32,581 nt of DNA from Verrucomicrobiota bacterium (GCA_030625775.1 DAOUQC010000059.1:1-32581), one strand, 5' to 3'; positions 1 through 8,761 are shown, counted from the first letter of the stretch. Translations and numbers: made by a program. The notes: generated by a model not told the origin, from the sequence alone.

Positions 1-1
1 C

Positions 2-295
2 GACCCCTTTGAAATTGTCATTGGCACAAGCAAAGACCACGCCATCATGAAGGGAGTCAATCTCACCAAATCTGCCCGTCTCTATCGATCCGGTCCGTTG
101 AAATCAGGAACCACCACATTACTTGTAAGCGTAGCGAAAAAAGATCAGCCTTCCGAACCCCTGGCATGGACTCATCATTACGGCAAAAACAAAGCCAAGG
201 TTTTTTATACCTCTCTCGGCATCGTCGAGGATTTTAAAAATCCCGCTTTCCGTAAATTGCTAATCAACGCCGTAGCATGGGCCAGTAAGCCCTAG
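2..295 (+). CDS. ThuA-like domain protein, C-terminal fragment
   Basis: The frame is open from the left edge, so the gene starts outside the window and only about 97 residues are visible. They read like the end of a ThuA-like (trehalose-utilisation type, glutamine-amidotransferase-like fold) domain: an early DPFEIVIG segment, an HxIMKG-like turn, then WTHHYGKNKAKVFYTSLG and a closing NPAFRKLLINAVAWA helix. In Verrucomicrobiota and Planctomycetota such domains are common in secreted or sugar-related proteins, and their biochemical role is poorly defined. It ends 41 nt before the convergent pdxH. The family call is fairly secure; the full architecture cannot be seen. Confidence 0.75.
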   Translation, partial: DPFEIVIGTSKDHAIMKGVNLTKSARLYRSGPLKSGTTTLLVSVAKKDQPSEPLAWTHHYGKNKAKVFYTSLGIVEDFKNPAFRKLLINAVAWASKP

Positions 296-336
296 TTCAA
301 TGTGGAGAGCTTTGTAAGCTGTTCCCTTGCCGCCCT

Positions 337-978
337 TCACGGCGAGAGTCGCTCTATCTCCCAGCCCCCCTCTTCACCCCGGCTATACAAAAAGCGGTCG
401 TGAATCCGACTCTCTCCCCCTTGCCAGAATTCGAATGATTTCGGTTCGATGCGATAGCCGCCCCAGAACGGCGGCAGCGAAACATCGCCCTTGGTGAAAC
501 GCGCTTTAATCTCAGCCAGCTTGCTCTCCAGAACTTGACGCGATGAGATCACCGAGCTTTGCCGGGATATCCATGCCCCCAACTGGCTGTCCTTCGGACG
601 TTTGAGAAAATACTTCAAGGACTCTGTCGCCGACACCTTGACCGCACAACCTTTCACAATCACCTGGCGCTGCATGGTCAACCAGGGAAACAGCATACTC
701 ACCTGGTTATTGCCCTCGATTTCCATCGCCTTGTGGCTTTCGTAATTGGTGAAAAATACCAGCCCATCCTTATCAAAGTATTTCAACAAGACGGTGCGTA
801 AGGAAGGTTGCCCATCCTCATTCACTGTCGCCAGACTGAATGCATTTGGTTCATGCACCTCCGATTCACAAGCTTGCTCGAACCAGCTGGAAAACTGTTC
901 AAAAGCATCACCTTTCAAAGAAGAGCGCCGTAGTTCCTCTTCGGAATAATCCAACCGCATGTCTGATAAATCCATCAT
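337..978 (-). CDS. pdxH: Pyridoxamine/pyridoxine 5'-phosphate oxidase
   Basis: Cytoplasmic FMN-dependent oxidase that makes pyridoxal 5'-phosphate in vitamin B6 synthesis and salvage. The 213-residue product has normal family length. It shows the N-terminal MRLDY segment, the FMN-binding region (PSLRTVLLKYFDKDGLVFFTNY, then SHKAMEIE), a VIVKG strand, the SRQSSVISSR segment and the C-terminal FWGGYRIEP...FWQGGESRIHDR signature. The ATG at 978 is chosen because it overlaps the TGA of the upstream PQQ-propeller gene in a 4-nt ATGA, which implies translational coupling. An ATG at 993 would add five residues. The pairing of a B6 enzyme with an exported propeller has no obvious metabolic logic. Confidence 0.93.
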   Translation of the reverse strand: MMDLSDMRLDYSEEELRRSSLKGDAFEQFSSWFEQACESEVHEPNAFSLATVNEDGQPSLRTVLLKYFDKDGLVFFTNYESHKAMEIEGNNQVSMLFPWLTMQRQVIVKGCAVKVSATESLKYFLKRPKDSQLGAWISRQSSVISSRQVLESKLAEIKARFTKGDVSLPPFWGGYRIEPKSFEFWQGGESRIHDRFLYSRGEEGGWEIERLSP

Positions 979-2210
979 TTTTTCCCAATACAATACAAGT
1001 GCTTGTCTCCACGCAGGTAAAACCTGCCGTCATAAACTGCGGGTGAAGCATTCATTTTCTCCCCCAATTGGTTTTGCACAACTAAATCAAATGTTGGCCC
1101 GGGTTTCACCACCGTCATGATCCCCTTGTCAGATATAAAATACGCCAGCCCATTCGCTGATATCAATGAAGCACTGTGACGTTTTGGTAATTTTTCTTTC
1201 CACAGTTTCTCCCCGGTCTCGGCAATAAAACAACTGGCCACTCCCTTGTCGGATACCATCAGCAAATAGTCCCCGACCAAAACAGGACTCGGCACGTAAG
1301 AGCAGTCGTCAGTCGTCCTCCAACCCACATGGGTCTCGGTGACATTGCCGCTCCCGCGTGGATCGATAGCCAGGAGATGGCGCTCGGGAAAACCACAGGT
1401 CATGAAAAGATTTTTCCCATTATAGACAATCGAAGCCACATACTGCTCCGTCGGGCCATCGATCACCCAATGCTGCTTGCCGCTATCCGGATCATAACTG
1501 GCAACGGATTTACTGCCCGACAAAATCATTTGATTGCGCCCATCGATTTTGCGAATAATCGGCGTGCAATAACTGCGGGTTTTGTTGGGGCGACTGGTTT
1601 TCCAAATCGTCTCACCCGTCTTCCGGTCAAGAGCGACAATATAAGCCTCGCCATCGTGATCCCCGTTGATAATCACTTTATCCTTCCACAAAACCGGGCT
1701 GGCACAGTAACCGTGTACACTGGAAAAAACACCGGGATGTTTTTTCCAGATCTCCTTGCCCGCAAAATCATAAGCCGCCACGAACATCTCTTTGTCATCC
1801 AGAAAACTCACATACACCAAGTCCCCATCCGTCGCCGGAGTGCTCGAGGCATAACTATTGAGCGGATGAATATGCTCGATGGGAGCCTTCACCACCGTTT
1901 TCTGCCATAGGATTTTCCCGTCCTCGCGATCAAGACTGATCAATATGCGCTCCTGGCTGTCCTTCACAGCCTCAACCGCAAAAATCCGATCCTGCCAGAT
2001 GATGGGCGAAGCATGCCCCTTGCCCGGCAGTGCCGTTTTCCAGATCACATTACCCGGCACACTCCATTTGACCGGAAGATCAGTGTTCTCTTCAACCGTG
2101 CCGTCACCGCGCGGTCCACGCCAGCCTGGCCAGTTCTCTGCGGCTCCGGCAGAGATCGACATCGCAGACAAACAAATGATTTGAATAGTCAAAAACAAAT
2201 AGTGCTTCAT
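975..2210 (-). CDS. Secreted PQQ-binding-like beta-propeller repeat protein
   Basis: A 411-residue exported protein. The ATG at 2210 begins a clear Sec signal peptide (MKHYLFLTIQIICLSAMS, cleavage near AGA-AEN). The frame stays open upstream to 2324, but that stretch has no signal-peptide character. The mature protein opens with WPGWRGPRGDG and carries repeated blades with the W-x-x-x-L/T and ALDRKTGETIWK pattern of PQQ-type propellers, ending in GDKHLYCIG. Such proteins are abundant in Verrucomicrobiota and Planctomycetota and many have no known substrate, so dehydrogenase activity should not be assumed. It is divergent from a paralogue starting at 2301 and coupled to pdxH downstream. Confidence 0.85.
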   Translation of the reverse strand: MKHYLFLTIQIICLSAMSISAGAAENWPGWRGPRGDGTVEENTDLPVKWSVPGNVIWKTALPGKGHASPIIWQDRIFAVEAVKDSQERILISLDREDGKILWQKTVVKAPIEHIHPLNSYASSTPATDGDLVYVSFLDDKEMFVAAYDFAGKEIWKKHPGVFSSVHGYCASPVLWKDKVIINGDHDGEAYIVALDRKTGETIWKTSRPNKTRSYCTPIIRKIDGRNQMILSGSKSVASYDPDSGKQHWVIDGPTEQYVASIVYNGKNLFMTCGFPERHLLAIDPRGSGNVTETHVGWRTTDDCSYVPSPVLVGDYLLMVSDKGVASCFIAETGEKLWKEKLPKRHSASLISANGLAYFISDKGIMTVVKPGPTFDLVVQNQLGEKMNASPAVYDGRFYLRGDKHLYCIGKK

Positions 2211-2300
2211 GATGAATGAAAAAACATCATTCCCCAAGGGAATCAACCACAAAGCATCCTCCGCTTGTTTTTCCACTGGACCCGCTCTATTTTCCAAAGC

Positions 2301-3590
2301 ATGAAGCATCAATCCCCCCTTCAATGTTTGCTGTTGTCCACGACTCTGGTCATATTCTCAACCCTGAACCTCTCCGCCGGAAACTGGCCCTCGTGGCGTG
2401 GTGACAATGCTGGTTCTGGAATTACACCGGAAACAGACCTGCCCCTTGAATGGGATCAAAAAAAGAATGTCATCTGGCGCATTGATCTTCCCGATCGAGG
2501 CAATTCCACTCCGGTGATCTGGAAAGACCGGATTTTCATCAATCAAGCAGTGGAGGATGACGATTTCAGAGGGGTCATGTGCTTCAACAAAAAGAATGGA
2601 AGCCTGCTGTGGAAAAAAGGAGTCACTTATACCCGGAAAGAAAAAACCCACCCCTCCAATCCCTACTGCTCGGCATCACCGGCAACGGATGGTGAACGAG
2701 TGATCATCTCATACGGATCGGCGGGTATTTACTGCTACGATCTGGATGGCAAGGAACTGTGGAAACGAGATTTTGGCCCCATCAGCCACACATGGGGAAA
2801 CGCTGCCTCACCCGTCATTTATGGTGACTTGTGCATCTATTACCATGGCCCGGACAAGGCCAATGGCCTGCTCACGGCTCTCGACAAAAAAACCGGAAAA
2901 ACGGTTTGGGAATTCAAGGAACCTGAATGGAAACCAATCAAAAGAACCGACGGCTTCAAAGGCCGTGACGAAGGCGGAGTCATCGGCTCATGGAGCACAC
3001 CGATCATCGTGCCTGGGAAATCAGGAGATCAGTTGGTGATGAGTTTCCCTATGCAGGTCAAAGCCTTTGATCCAAAATCAGGCAAAAAACTCTGGACCAG
3101 TGACGGCTTGAACCCACTGGTTTATACCTCCCCGATGTTTGGCAATAACACCGTTGTGGCGATGGGCGGATATTACGGCAATACCGTTACCGTAAAAACC
3201 AGCGGCGAAGGTGACGTCACCCAAACTGAACGAATCTGGCATAAAGTTCGCGATCAGGGAGGCATCGGAACTGGCGTGATCAAAGGGGATCAGATCTATT
3301 TCCAGGATAGCAGCGGCCAACTTTATTGCGCAGAGCTGCAAAGTGGCAAGGTCCTGTGGAAACAAAAACTTCCAGGCAAAGCACGGACCTGGGGCTCGCT
3401 ACTGCTATCAGGCGATCAGATCTACACTCTCAGTCAGTCAGGCGAAACGGTGATTTTTAAAACCAATACAAAAAGCTACGAACAAATTGCCCACAACCAG
3501 ATCGACGAAAAAACCAACTCATCGATTGCTGTGTCCGACGGTCAACTTTTCATCCGAACCTGGAAAGGCTTGTGGTGTATTGGGAAATAA
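2301..3590 (+). CDS. Secreted PQQ-binding-like beta-propeller repeat protein (paralogue)
   Basis: A 429-residue exported protein. The start at 2301 gives a signal peptide (MKHQSPLQCLLLSTTLVIFS, then LSAGNWPSW); a start at 2265 would add 12 residues that do not fit one. The mature N-terminus WPSWRGDNAGSGITPETDLPLEW closely parallels that of the divergent neighbour, so the two are paralogues. Blades repeat the pattern AFDPKSGKKLWTSDG, AELQSGKVLWKQKLPG and end in RTWKGLWCIG. The sulfatase at 3607 follows after 16 nt, suggesting co-transcription and a shared extracellular carbohydrate-related role. That role is inferred from context only. Confidence 0.85.
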   Translation: MKHQSPLQCLLLSTTLVIFSTLNLSAGNWPSWRGDNAGSGITPETDLPLEWDQKKNVIWRIDLPDRGNSTPVIWKDRIFINQAVEDDDFRGVMCFNKKNGSLLWKKGVTYTRKEKTHPSNPYCSASPATDGERVIISYGSAGIYCYDLDGKELWKRDFGPISHTWGNAASPVIYGDLCIYYHGPDKANGLLTALDKKTGKTVWEFKEPEWKPIKRTDGFKGRDEGGVIGSWSTPIIVPGKSGDQLVMSFPMQVKAFDPKSGKKLWTSDGLNPLVYTSPMFGNNTVVAMGGYYGNTVTVKTSGEGDVTQTERIWHKVRDQGGIGTGVIKGDQIYFQDSSGQLYCAELQSGKVLWKQKLPGKARTWGSLLLSGDQIYTLSQSGETVIFKTNTKSYEQIAHNQIDEKTNSSIAVSDGQLFIRTWKGLWCIGK

Positions 3591-3606
3591 CCCCTCTACT
3601 TTTTCG

Positions 3607-5028
3607 ATGAAATTCTCGTTCAACATGCTGCTGCTCACTGCCGTCCTCGTTTGCAGCGCATTCCACAATTCAGCAACAGGCGCCGAGCACCTCAACCTGA
3701 TTGCCATCTGCACCGATGACCAGGCCCGCTGGGCGATGTCCGCCTATGGCAACAAAGAGGTCCAAACTCCGAATATGGACCGCATCGCTTCCGAGGGAGC
3801 GCTATTCCTCAATGCATTCTGCAACACTCCCGTCTGCTCTCCCTCCCGTGCGACTTACCTCACCGGTCGTTATTCTACCGAACTAGGAATCACCGATTAC
3901 ATCAATTCCCAGGAGGGAAGATCCGGAATCGGTCTCAAGGCTGCGACTTGGCCCGCAGCGCTGCAAAAGGCCGGTTACGCCACTGCCCTGATCGGCAAAT
4001 GGCACCTCGGCGAGCAAGCACACTTTCATCCCACCCAGTTGGGCTTCGATTATTTCATGGGAAACCTGCACGGTGGCACCCGGCCAATGAACCCCACTCT
4101 GGAAATAAACGGCAAAAACAAAACACTCAAGGTTTCGCTGCCTGACTTTATGACCGATGACGCCATGCGCTGGATTGGCGAACAACAGTCTGCTAACAAG
4201 CCATTCTCCCTCAACCTTCACTTCCGGGCACCTCACAGCCCTTATTTGCCGGTTCCGCCGGAAGACTCAGCTCACTACAAGCAACTCGACCCCCAAAACA
4301 TCCCCAACCTTAAAAACCTAGATGTCGAACACACAAAAAAACAGCATCGCGATTATTATTCATCGATCTCATCCGTTGATCGCAACATCGGCCGCCTGCT
4401 CGACTTCCTCGACACCAAGGGGCTCAGTAAAAACACTGTTGTGCTTTTCACCTCGGATCATGGATACAACCTTGGCCGTCACTACATCTCCACCAAGGGC
4501 AATGGCATCTGGTTAGCCGGAGGCCCCACTCCCGGAGCGCCCGGTCGCCCCAATATGTGGGACACTTCGGTGAGAGTGCCCCTGGCCATTCGCTGGCCCG
4601 GCGTGGTGAAACCCGGAACCCAAATCGAACAAGCCGTTTCCTTTGTCGACTTCTACAAGACGATGCTCGGCATTCTAGATGTTCCGCTGCCAAAAGACCT
4701 GTCACTGCGTGGAAATGATTTCTCCCCTCTGCTGCGAGGCAAAACCCTCCCCAATCCAGAATACGTGTTTGCCCAATACGATCACCACAATGTTGGGCTC
4801 GCATACCTGAGGATGATTCGCTCTCACCAATACAAACTGGTTCGCCACTTCCACAGCAACGGCAAAGATGAATTTTATGACCTGGAGAATGACCCTGGGG
4901 AAACGAAGAACCTGTTTCGTAGAGTCAACAAAGATCCCGAGCTCAAAAGCATTCGCGATCAAATGAATTCCGCTTTGCAGCAATGGATGATATCAATCAA
5001 TGATCCGCTGTTGAAAGATCCATACTAA
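3607..5028 (+). CDS. Secreted Cys-type sulfatase (family S1)
   Basis: A 473-residue exported arylsulfatase-type enzyme that would remove sulfate esters from a polysaccharide or glycan. The ATG at 3607 starts a signal peptide (MKFSFNMLLLTAVLVCSAF, cleavage near ATGA). The CSPSR motif at residues 77-81 is the site where Cys77 is converted to formylglycine. Other alkaline-phosphatase-superfamily marks are the metal-binding TDD near residue 36, GKWHLG, and FTSDHGYNLGRH. The maturation enzyme is not in this window. The frame is open back to 3487 inside the PQQ gene, but that extension is a shadow. The precise sulfated substrate cannot be assigned. Confidence 0.92.
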   Translation: MKFSFNMLLLTAVLVCSAFHNSATGAEHLNLIAICTDDQARWAMSAYGNKEVQTPNMDRIASEGALFLNAFCNTPVCSPSRATYLTGRYSTELGITDYINSQEGRSGIGLKAATWPAALQKAGYATALIGKWHLGEQAHFHPTQLGFDYFMGNLHGGTRPMNPTLEINGKNKTLKVSLPDFMTDDAMRWIGEQQSANKPFSLNLHFRAPHSPYLPVPPEDSAHYKQLDPQNIPNLKNLDVEHTKKQHRDYYSSISSVDRNIGRLLDFLDTKGLSKNTVVLFTSDHGYNLGRHYISTKGNGIWLAGGPTPGAPGRPNMWDTSVRVPLAIRWPGVVKPGTQIEQAVSFVDFYKTMLGILDVPLPKDLSLRGNDFSPLLRGKTLPNPEYVFAQYDHHNVGLAYLRMIRSHQYKLVRHFHSNGKDEFYDLENDPGETKNLFRRVNKDPELKSIRDQMNSALQQWMISINDPLLKDPY

Positions 5029-5054
5029 AAATACGAACTCGCAAAAGTAGCCTG

Positions 5055-5300
5055 ATGAGTTACCTTGATGCCATGACAGCAGAAGCTCTCTTGGAAGAAA
5101 ATGTTCGCTATGACCGTGGTGGAAATCCTGTCGAAGTTGTCATTCCCTACGCAGACTTTATCGACTTTATCGAATCCTATGGGCTGGATTTGAGCGATAC
5201 TGAAAAATCAAATATTCGCGAGGCACGGACAGATATTAAAAGCAAGCATTTTGAAAACTTTGTAAGTGCAGAGGAAGCCAAACGCCAGCTAGGGATTTGA
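5055..5300 (+). CDS. Probable type II antitoxin
   Basis: An 81-residue, charged and mostly helical product with the block VEVVIPYADFIDFIESY and a C-terminal SAEEAKRQLGI tail, as found in small antitoxins whose disordered C-terminus wraps the toxin. I cannot place it confidently in Phd/YefM or another named family. Its TGA (5298-5300) shares one base with the ATG of the toxin gene, the standard arrangement for a bicistronic toxin-antitoxin unit. Such antitoxins usually repress their own promoter with the toxin as co-repressor; no operator was identified here. Confidence 0.75.
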   Translation: MSYLDAMTAEALLEENVRYDRGGNPVEVVIPYADFIDFIESYGLDLSDTEKSNIREARTDIKSKHFENFVSAEEAKRQLGI

Positions 5301-5590
5301 TGCACCGTTACATCCTCTCGCGTAGTGCATTAAAATCCATACGACCTATCCCGAAACCGAGAGCAAAACAGATTATTGCCGCCTTTGACGAACCGGTTTC
5401 TACAGAAAAACCAGCTGAACACCGTAATGTCAAAGCAATGAAAGGCACTTGGAGCGGTATGTATAGAATTAGAATTGGCGAATACCGTGCCCTATTTGAG
5501 ATAATCCCTGATCCGGACTCCAAACCCGAACACAAGCTGCTGCTGTTGAGCATTGAAGCTATAAGAACCCGGAGTGGGATTTACGGCTAA
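5300..5590 (+). CDS. RelE/ParE-superfamily toxin
   Basis: A 96-residue protein with the RelE/ParE layout: an N-terminal strand and helix (YILSRSALKSIRPIPKPRAKQI), a central KAMKGTWSGMYRIRIGEYRALFEI segment typical of the family's beta-sheet, and a short C-terminal strand. RelE members cleave mRNA on the ribosome and ParE members poison gyrase; the sequence alone does not decide between them. The ATG at 5300 overlaps the antitoxin stop by one base; a TTG at 5297 is an alternative. The final residues (RTRSGIYG) are short of some homologues, and another reading frame is open just after the stop. Confidence 0.82.
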   Translation: MHRYILSRSALKSIRPIPKPRAKQIIAAFDEPVSTEKPAEHRNVKAMKGTWSGMYRIRIGEYRALFEIIPDPDSKPEHKLLLLSIEAIRTRSGIYG

Positions 5591-5592
5591 AA

Positions 5593-5690
5593 GGGATTCG
5601 TATTGTAGGATTCATTAACGGAGAAGTTGTGAGGCTTACGGATGAAGAATATATCAACATGTTGATATCTCTAAACTCAAAAAAGGCGAG
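5593..5690 (+). pseudogene. Possible coding remnant after the toxin gene
   Basis: Directly after the toxin stop a different frame (plus two relative to the toxin) reads GIRIVGFINGEVVRLTDEE followed by YINMLISLNSKK, with no in-frame ATG before it. The composition looks protein-like and soluble. It could be the tail of a decayed neighbour or a frame-shifted extension. The stretch is short and chance is not excluded. Confidence 0.25.
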
Positions 5691-5695
5691 CCCTC

Positions 5696-6328
5696 CTACA
5701 CCAACTTCCCGTCATCCAGGAAAAACTCCTTATCCGCAATCAAATCAGCTTCCCGCCGACTGTGAGTGATATGCAAGGCTGTAATCCCGTGCTCCTTCAC
5801 CACTGAGCGAATCAATTCCACCATGCCTTCGTGTGTCTCTTCATCGAGCGCACTCAAAGGTTCATCCAGACACAAAACCTTCGGCCTGACTGCCAAAGCA
5901 CGGCCCAGCGCCACCCGTTGGCGTTCTCCTCCGCTCAAACCAAAGGGCTTGCGTTCCAGAATACTCTCGATACCCAATTCCTCGGCCAATTCCGGCACCC
6001 TCTTATCAATCTCTTTTTTCGCCCAGCCCTGAACCTTCGGCCCGAAGGCCAATTGCTGGCGCACGCTCATCGTCGCAAACAAGGCCCCATCCTGTGGCAC
6101 AAAACCAATCCCCCGCTCTCCCGCCCGCAAATGGGTCACATCCCTACCCATCAAAGTAATCTTCCCGCTTAGCACTTCTTTCAAACCGCAGATCGCTTCC
6201 AAAATCGTCGTCTTGCCACAACCCGTTTTCCCCATCAACACCCCGTGTTCACCAGTAGGCACCTCGAAGGAAATACCTTCAATGCAAAAGTCCCCGGCCC
6301 TGACTGAAAGTTGTTCAACCGAAATCAT
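5696..6328 (-). CDS. ModC-like molybdate/tungstate ABC transporter ATPase
   Basis: A 210-residue ABC ATPase with Walker A (GKTGCGKTT), Q-loop (GFVPQDGALF), signature LSGGERQR, Walker B (VLCLDEPLSALDE) and H-loop (HITHSR). It would power uptake through the ModB-like permease just upstream in the operon, whose TAA lies two bases before this ATG. It is much shorter than full ModC (about 350 residues) because it lacks the C-terminal TOBE regulatory domain that senses oxyanion. It is the last gene of the nine-gene minus-strand cluster. Substrate assignment (molybdate, tungstate or sulfate) rests on the ModA-like partner. Confidence 0.85.
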   Translation of the reverse strand: MISVEQLSVRAGDFCIEGISFEVPTGEHGVLMGKTGCGKTTILEAICGLKEVLSGKITLMGRDVTHLRAGERGIGFVPQDGALFATMSVRQQLAFGPKVQGWAKKEIDKRVPELAEELGIESILERKPFGLSGGERQRVALGRALAVRPKVLCLDEPLSALDEETHEGMVELIRSVVKEHGITALHITHSRREADLIADKEFFLDDGKLV

Positions 6329-6330
6329 TT

Positions 6331-7227
6331 TTACAGCACATACTTTTTACGACTCCCTCGATCCCACATTCTGACGGCGATCAAAACCACCACCGCAATC
6401 GTCACCATCATCAGCGATACGATCACCGCCCCTTCCAGATTACCTATACTGATCTCCAAAAATACCGAAGAAGACAACACTTCGGTGCGTCCACGTATTG
6501 TTCCGGCAAAGACCAGAATGGGGCCAAATTCCCCCATCGCCCGGGTCCACGCCAGAGTCCCTGCGGTTGAAATTCCCCGCCAGGCCTCGGGCACCACCAC
6601 CCGAAAAAATGCCTGTGATCGATTACAACCCAAAGTCAGAGCCACCTGCTCGGCCCGTGGACTGATCTGGTCAAACGTATTGCGCATGGTGCGAACCGCA
6701 AAGGCCGCCGCCACGGTGAACTGGGCAAGAATCACCGCCGGCACTTTGTATGTGATGCCTGCCTCCATACCTTCTGGCATGAAGGGGCCAAAAATCTTAC
6801 CGAACATTTCTTCAAAACTCGGACCATCTATGCCAAACCACTCCCAGGGCGGCATCTTATTAAACAAAATCAACAGACTCAAACCCACCACCAGTGGTGG
6901 CAATACAATTGGAATATCCAATGCCGCATCGATTACCGTTTTGCCGCGAAAATCATAACGGGACAACAGATAGCCAATCGGCAGGGCCACAATCACCGAC
7001 ATGATCGCTGTCACCGTGCAAGTGAACAAAGTCAGCTTCACCGATTTCTGAATATATTCATCCCCCAGTATCCCCTTGAATTCCTCCCACCCCACATTGC
7101 TCACTGAATAGAACACATCGGCCATCAGCATCCCACCAATCAACAGCAGATACATCACGGCAATGCCTATCATTGCCGAAAAAAACGGAATGTCCGAGCG
7201 AACTCTAATTGGTGAAGGGTTCGCCAC
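6331..7227 (-). CDS. ModB-like ABC transporter permease
   Basis: An inner-membrane permease of the molybdate/tungstate/sulfate ABC family. With the GTG at 7227 it has 298 residues, and the hydrophobic segments begin at IPFFSAMIGIAVMYLLLIGG. The EAA loop that contacts the ATPase is clear (EAWRGISTAGTLAWTRAMGEFG). An ATG at 7281 keeps the frame open and would overlap the upstream lipoprotein gene by 50 nt. I prefer the GTG four bases after that gene's stop, but this is not certain. It is flanked by its predicted binding protein upstream and its ATPase downstream, in standard A-B-C order. Confidence 0.85.
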   Translation of the reverse strand: MANPSPIRVRSDIPFFSAMIGIAVMYLLLIGGMLMADVFYSVSNVGWEEFKGILGDEYIQKSVKLTLFTCTVTAIMSVIVALPIGYLLSRYDFRGKTVIDAALDIPIVLPPLVVGLSLLILFNKMPPWEWFGIDGPSFEEMFGKIFGPFMPEGMEAGITYKVPAVILAQFTVAAAFAVRTMRNTFDQISPRAEQVALTLGCNRSQAFFRVVVPEAWRGISTAGTLAWTRAMGEFGPILVFAGTIRGRTEVLSSSVFLEISIGNLEGAVIVSLMMVTIAVVVLIAVRMWDRGSRKKYVL

Positions 7228-7231
7228 AGTC

Positions 7232-8761
7232 TCAGTTCTCTTTTTTGTCCTCGCCTTTGCCCAGTTCCCAGCGGAAACCATGTTTCATGAACTGTCCCTT
7301 GCCTTGGGCAGACACGGCAGCATCAAAAAATCGATCCAGTAAATAACGATGCTGCGAGTTTTTGGCGACCGCATATGGCTGGTGGGCGACTGCATTGGGT
7401 CGCCCGATTCCAACAATCTCATAATCATCCACCGTCGACTGGCTGGCCATGGCATTGCTTTTATAAACGATCACCGCATCCAGCGATCCCGTCTTGACCT
7501 GGTTGACCAGAAAATCACCAGTCGGGGAATCCATCTTGATATTCCCCGAGTCCACCACCTTCTGATACAGTCCCTCATCCTCCAGCAGAAACTTGGTCAA
7601 AAATCCCAGCGCTGATTTTTGTGGATGGGCGAACCCCAGTTTGAGTCCGTCTTTTGGCAAATCCGTCAGTTTGTAAATCCCCTTTGGATTTCCTTTTTCG
7701 GTGAGAATCACCATTTCATTAGCGGATACCAGAGTTGATTCGAGGAAACGTTCCTCAACCATTTTCATGAATTTTACATCACAGGAAAAATACGCATCGG
7801 GTTTTTCCCCGGCTTTCATCTGCGATACCAACACCCCGCAACCATTATACACCGGCGTGATCGTCACCCCCTCGCGTTTTTCAAAAGCCTTAATCGTATC
7901 CTGAATCGCCGGTCTCAACATCGCCCCACTGAATAACAAAATATCAGGCACCTTTGCCCAGACATCCCCATCGATGATTTCATAACCCTCTGCCTTGAAT
8001 ACTGGCAAGCCCTTGTCTTTTGCCGTGAGATAACGACAAAACCTCAAAGCCTCGGTCGGCTGCTTGGAAGCCTTCAAAACCCCCACCGTGATATTTTTTT
8101 TCTCTGCCTCAAATTCCGGCAAGCTGATAAAATCAATTTCCTCGTACTGATGAGCCAGGGCATCCCAACAAACCACCACATCCACTGTCCCCAACTTCAA
8201 AGCATTTGCCAACTCGTTGACCGTCGGCAATAACACCGTGGGTTTCACATTCTTCCAGATGCCATGTTTGCTGAGAACCTTCTTGGTGAACTTACCCACC
8301 GAAGCGGCATCGGGGTTGGCAATGCCTACTTTCAAATCATCACGAGCCAAATCCTCCAACTTGCTCAAACCCTTGGGATTCCCCTTAGGCACCCCGAAAC
8401 CCGCGCGCATGAATGCCACCGGCATGGTTTCAGCCACCAGTTTTTTACCTTTGGCAATATCAGTATAACCCGAATCAGCGGCTAAATAGATATCACCCGG
8501 TGCAATCTCCAAACTGCTCAACAAGGTACCCGAACCACCATATTGCAGTTGAACCTTGACCCCGTATTCTTCTTCATACTTCTTGGCAATCGCAGCAACC
8601 GGCGCCTTTATTCCCGCTGCGCAAAACATCACCACCGCCTTGCTCGAACTCTCGCCTGCTCCTCCACAAGCCACCAGAAGCAATGCAGGCAAAAACAGAG
8701 CCACTGCCAATCTCAGTGCGAGACCAGCCTGCAAACGAATTTTTCTAAAAAAATAAAACAT
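7232..8761 (-). CDS. Tandem ModA-ModA substrate-binding lipoprotein
   Basis: A 509-residue lipoprotein. The signal peptide ends in the lipobox LLVAC followed by GG near residue 32. Two periplasmic binding-protein-2 modules of the molybdate/tungstate type follow. Module 1 runs from about residue 40 to 265 (VVMFCAAGIKAPV, YGGSGTLLSSLE, GDIYLAADSGYTD). Module 2 runs from about 275 to 490 (ILLFSGAMLRPAI, YNGCGVLVSQM, KPDAYFSCDVKFM). Both contain the GNPKG turn and a PDAASVG/PQKSALG hinge-like segment. Typical ModA proteins have one module of about 250 residues. The ATG at 8761 shares one base with the stop of the E1-like gene and has GGAAA upstream, so it is preferred to 8776. Confidence 0.88.
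   Translation of the reverse strand: MFYFFRKIRLQAGLALRLAVALFLPALLLVACGGAGESSSKAVVMFCAAGIKAPVAAIAKKYEEEYGVKVQLQYGGSGTLLSSLEIAPGDIYLAADSGYTDIAKGKKLVAETMPVAFMRAGFGVPKGNPKGLSKLEDLARDDLKVGIANPDAASVGKFTKKVLSKHGIWKNVKPTVLLPTVNELANALKLGTVDVVVCWDALAHQYEEIDFISLPEFEAEKKNITVGVLKASKQPTEALRFCRYLTAKDKGLPVFKAEGYEIIDGDVWAKVPDILLFSGAMLRPAIQDTIKAFEKREGVTITPVYNGCGVLVSQMKAGEKPDAYFSCDVKFMKMVEERFLESTLVSANEMVILTEKGNPKGIYKLTDLPKDGLKLGFAHPQKSALGFLTKFLLEDEGLYQKVVDSGNIKMDSPTGDFLVNQVKTGSLDAVIVYKSNAMASQSTVDDYEIVGIGRPNAVAHQPYAVAKNSQHRYLLDRFFDAAVSAQGKGQFMKHGFRWELGKGEDKKEN

Noticed and set aside
3487-3606. Forty-codon upstream extension of the first sulfatase frame
   Set aside because: It overlaps the end of the PQQ-propeller gene in another frame and has no signal-peptide character; the ATG at 3607 starts a normal leader.
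5640-5696. Possible terminator of the minus-strand cluster (T-run after a GGC/GCC stem)
   Set aside because: The stem has only three base pairs with a two-base loop, too short to claim a terminator.
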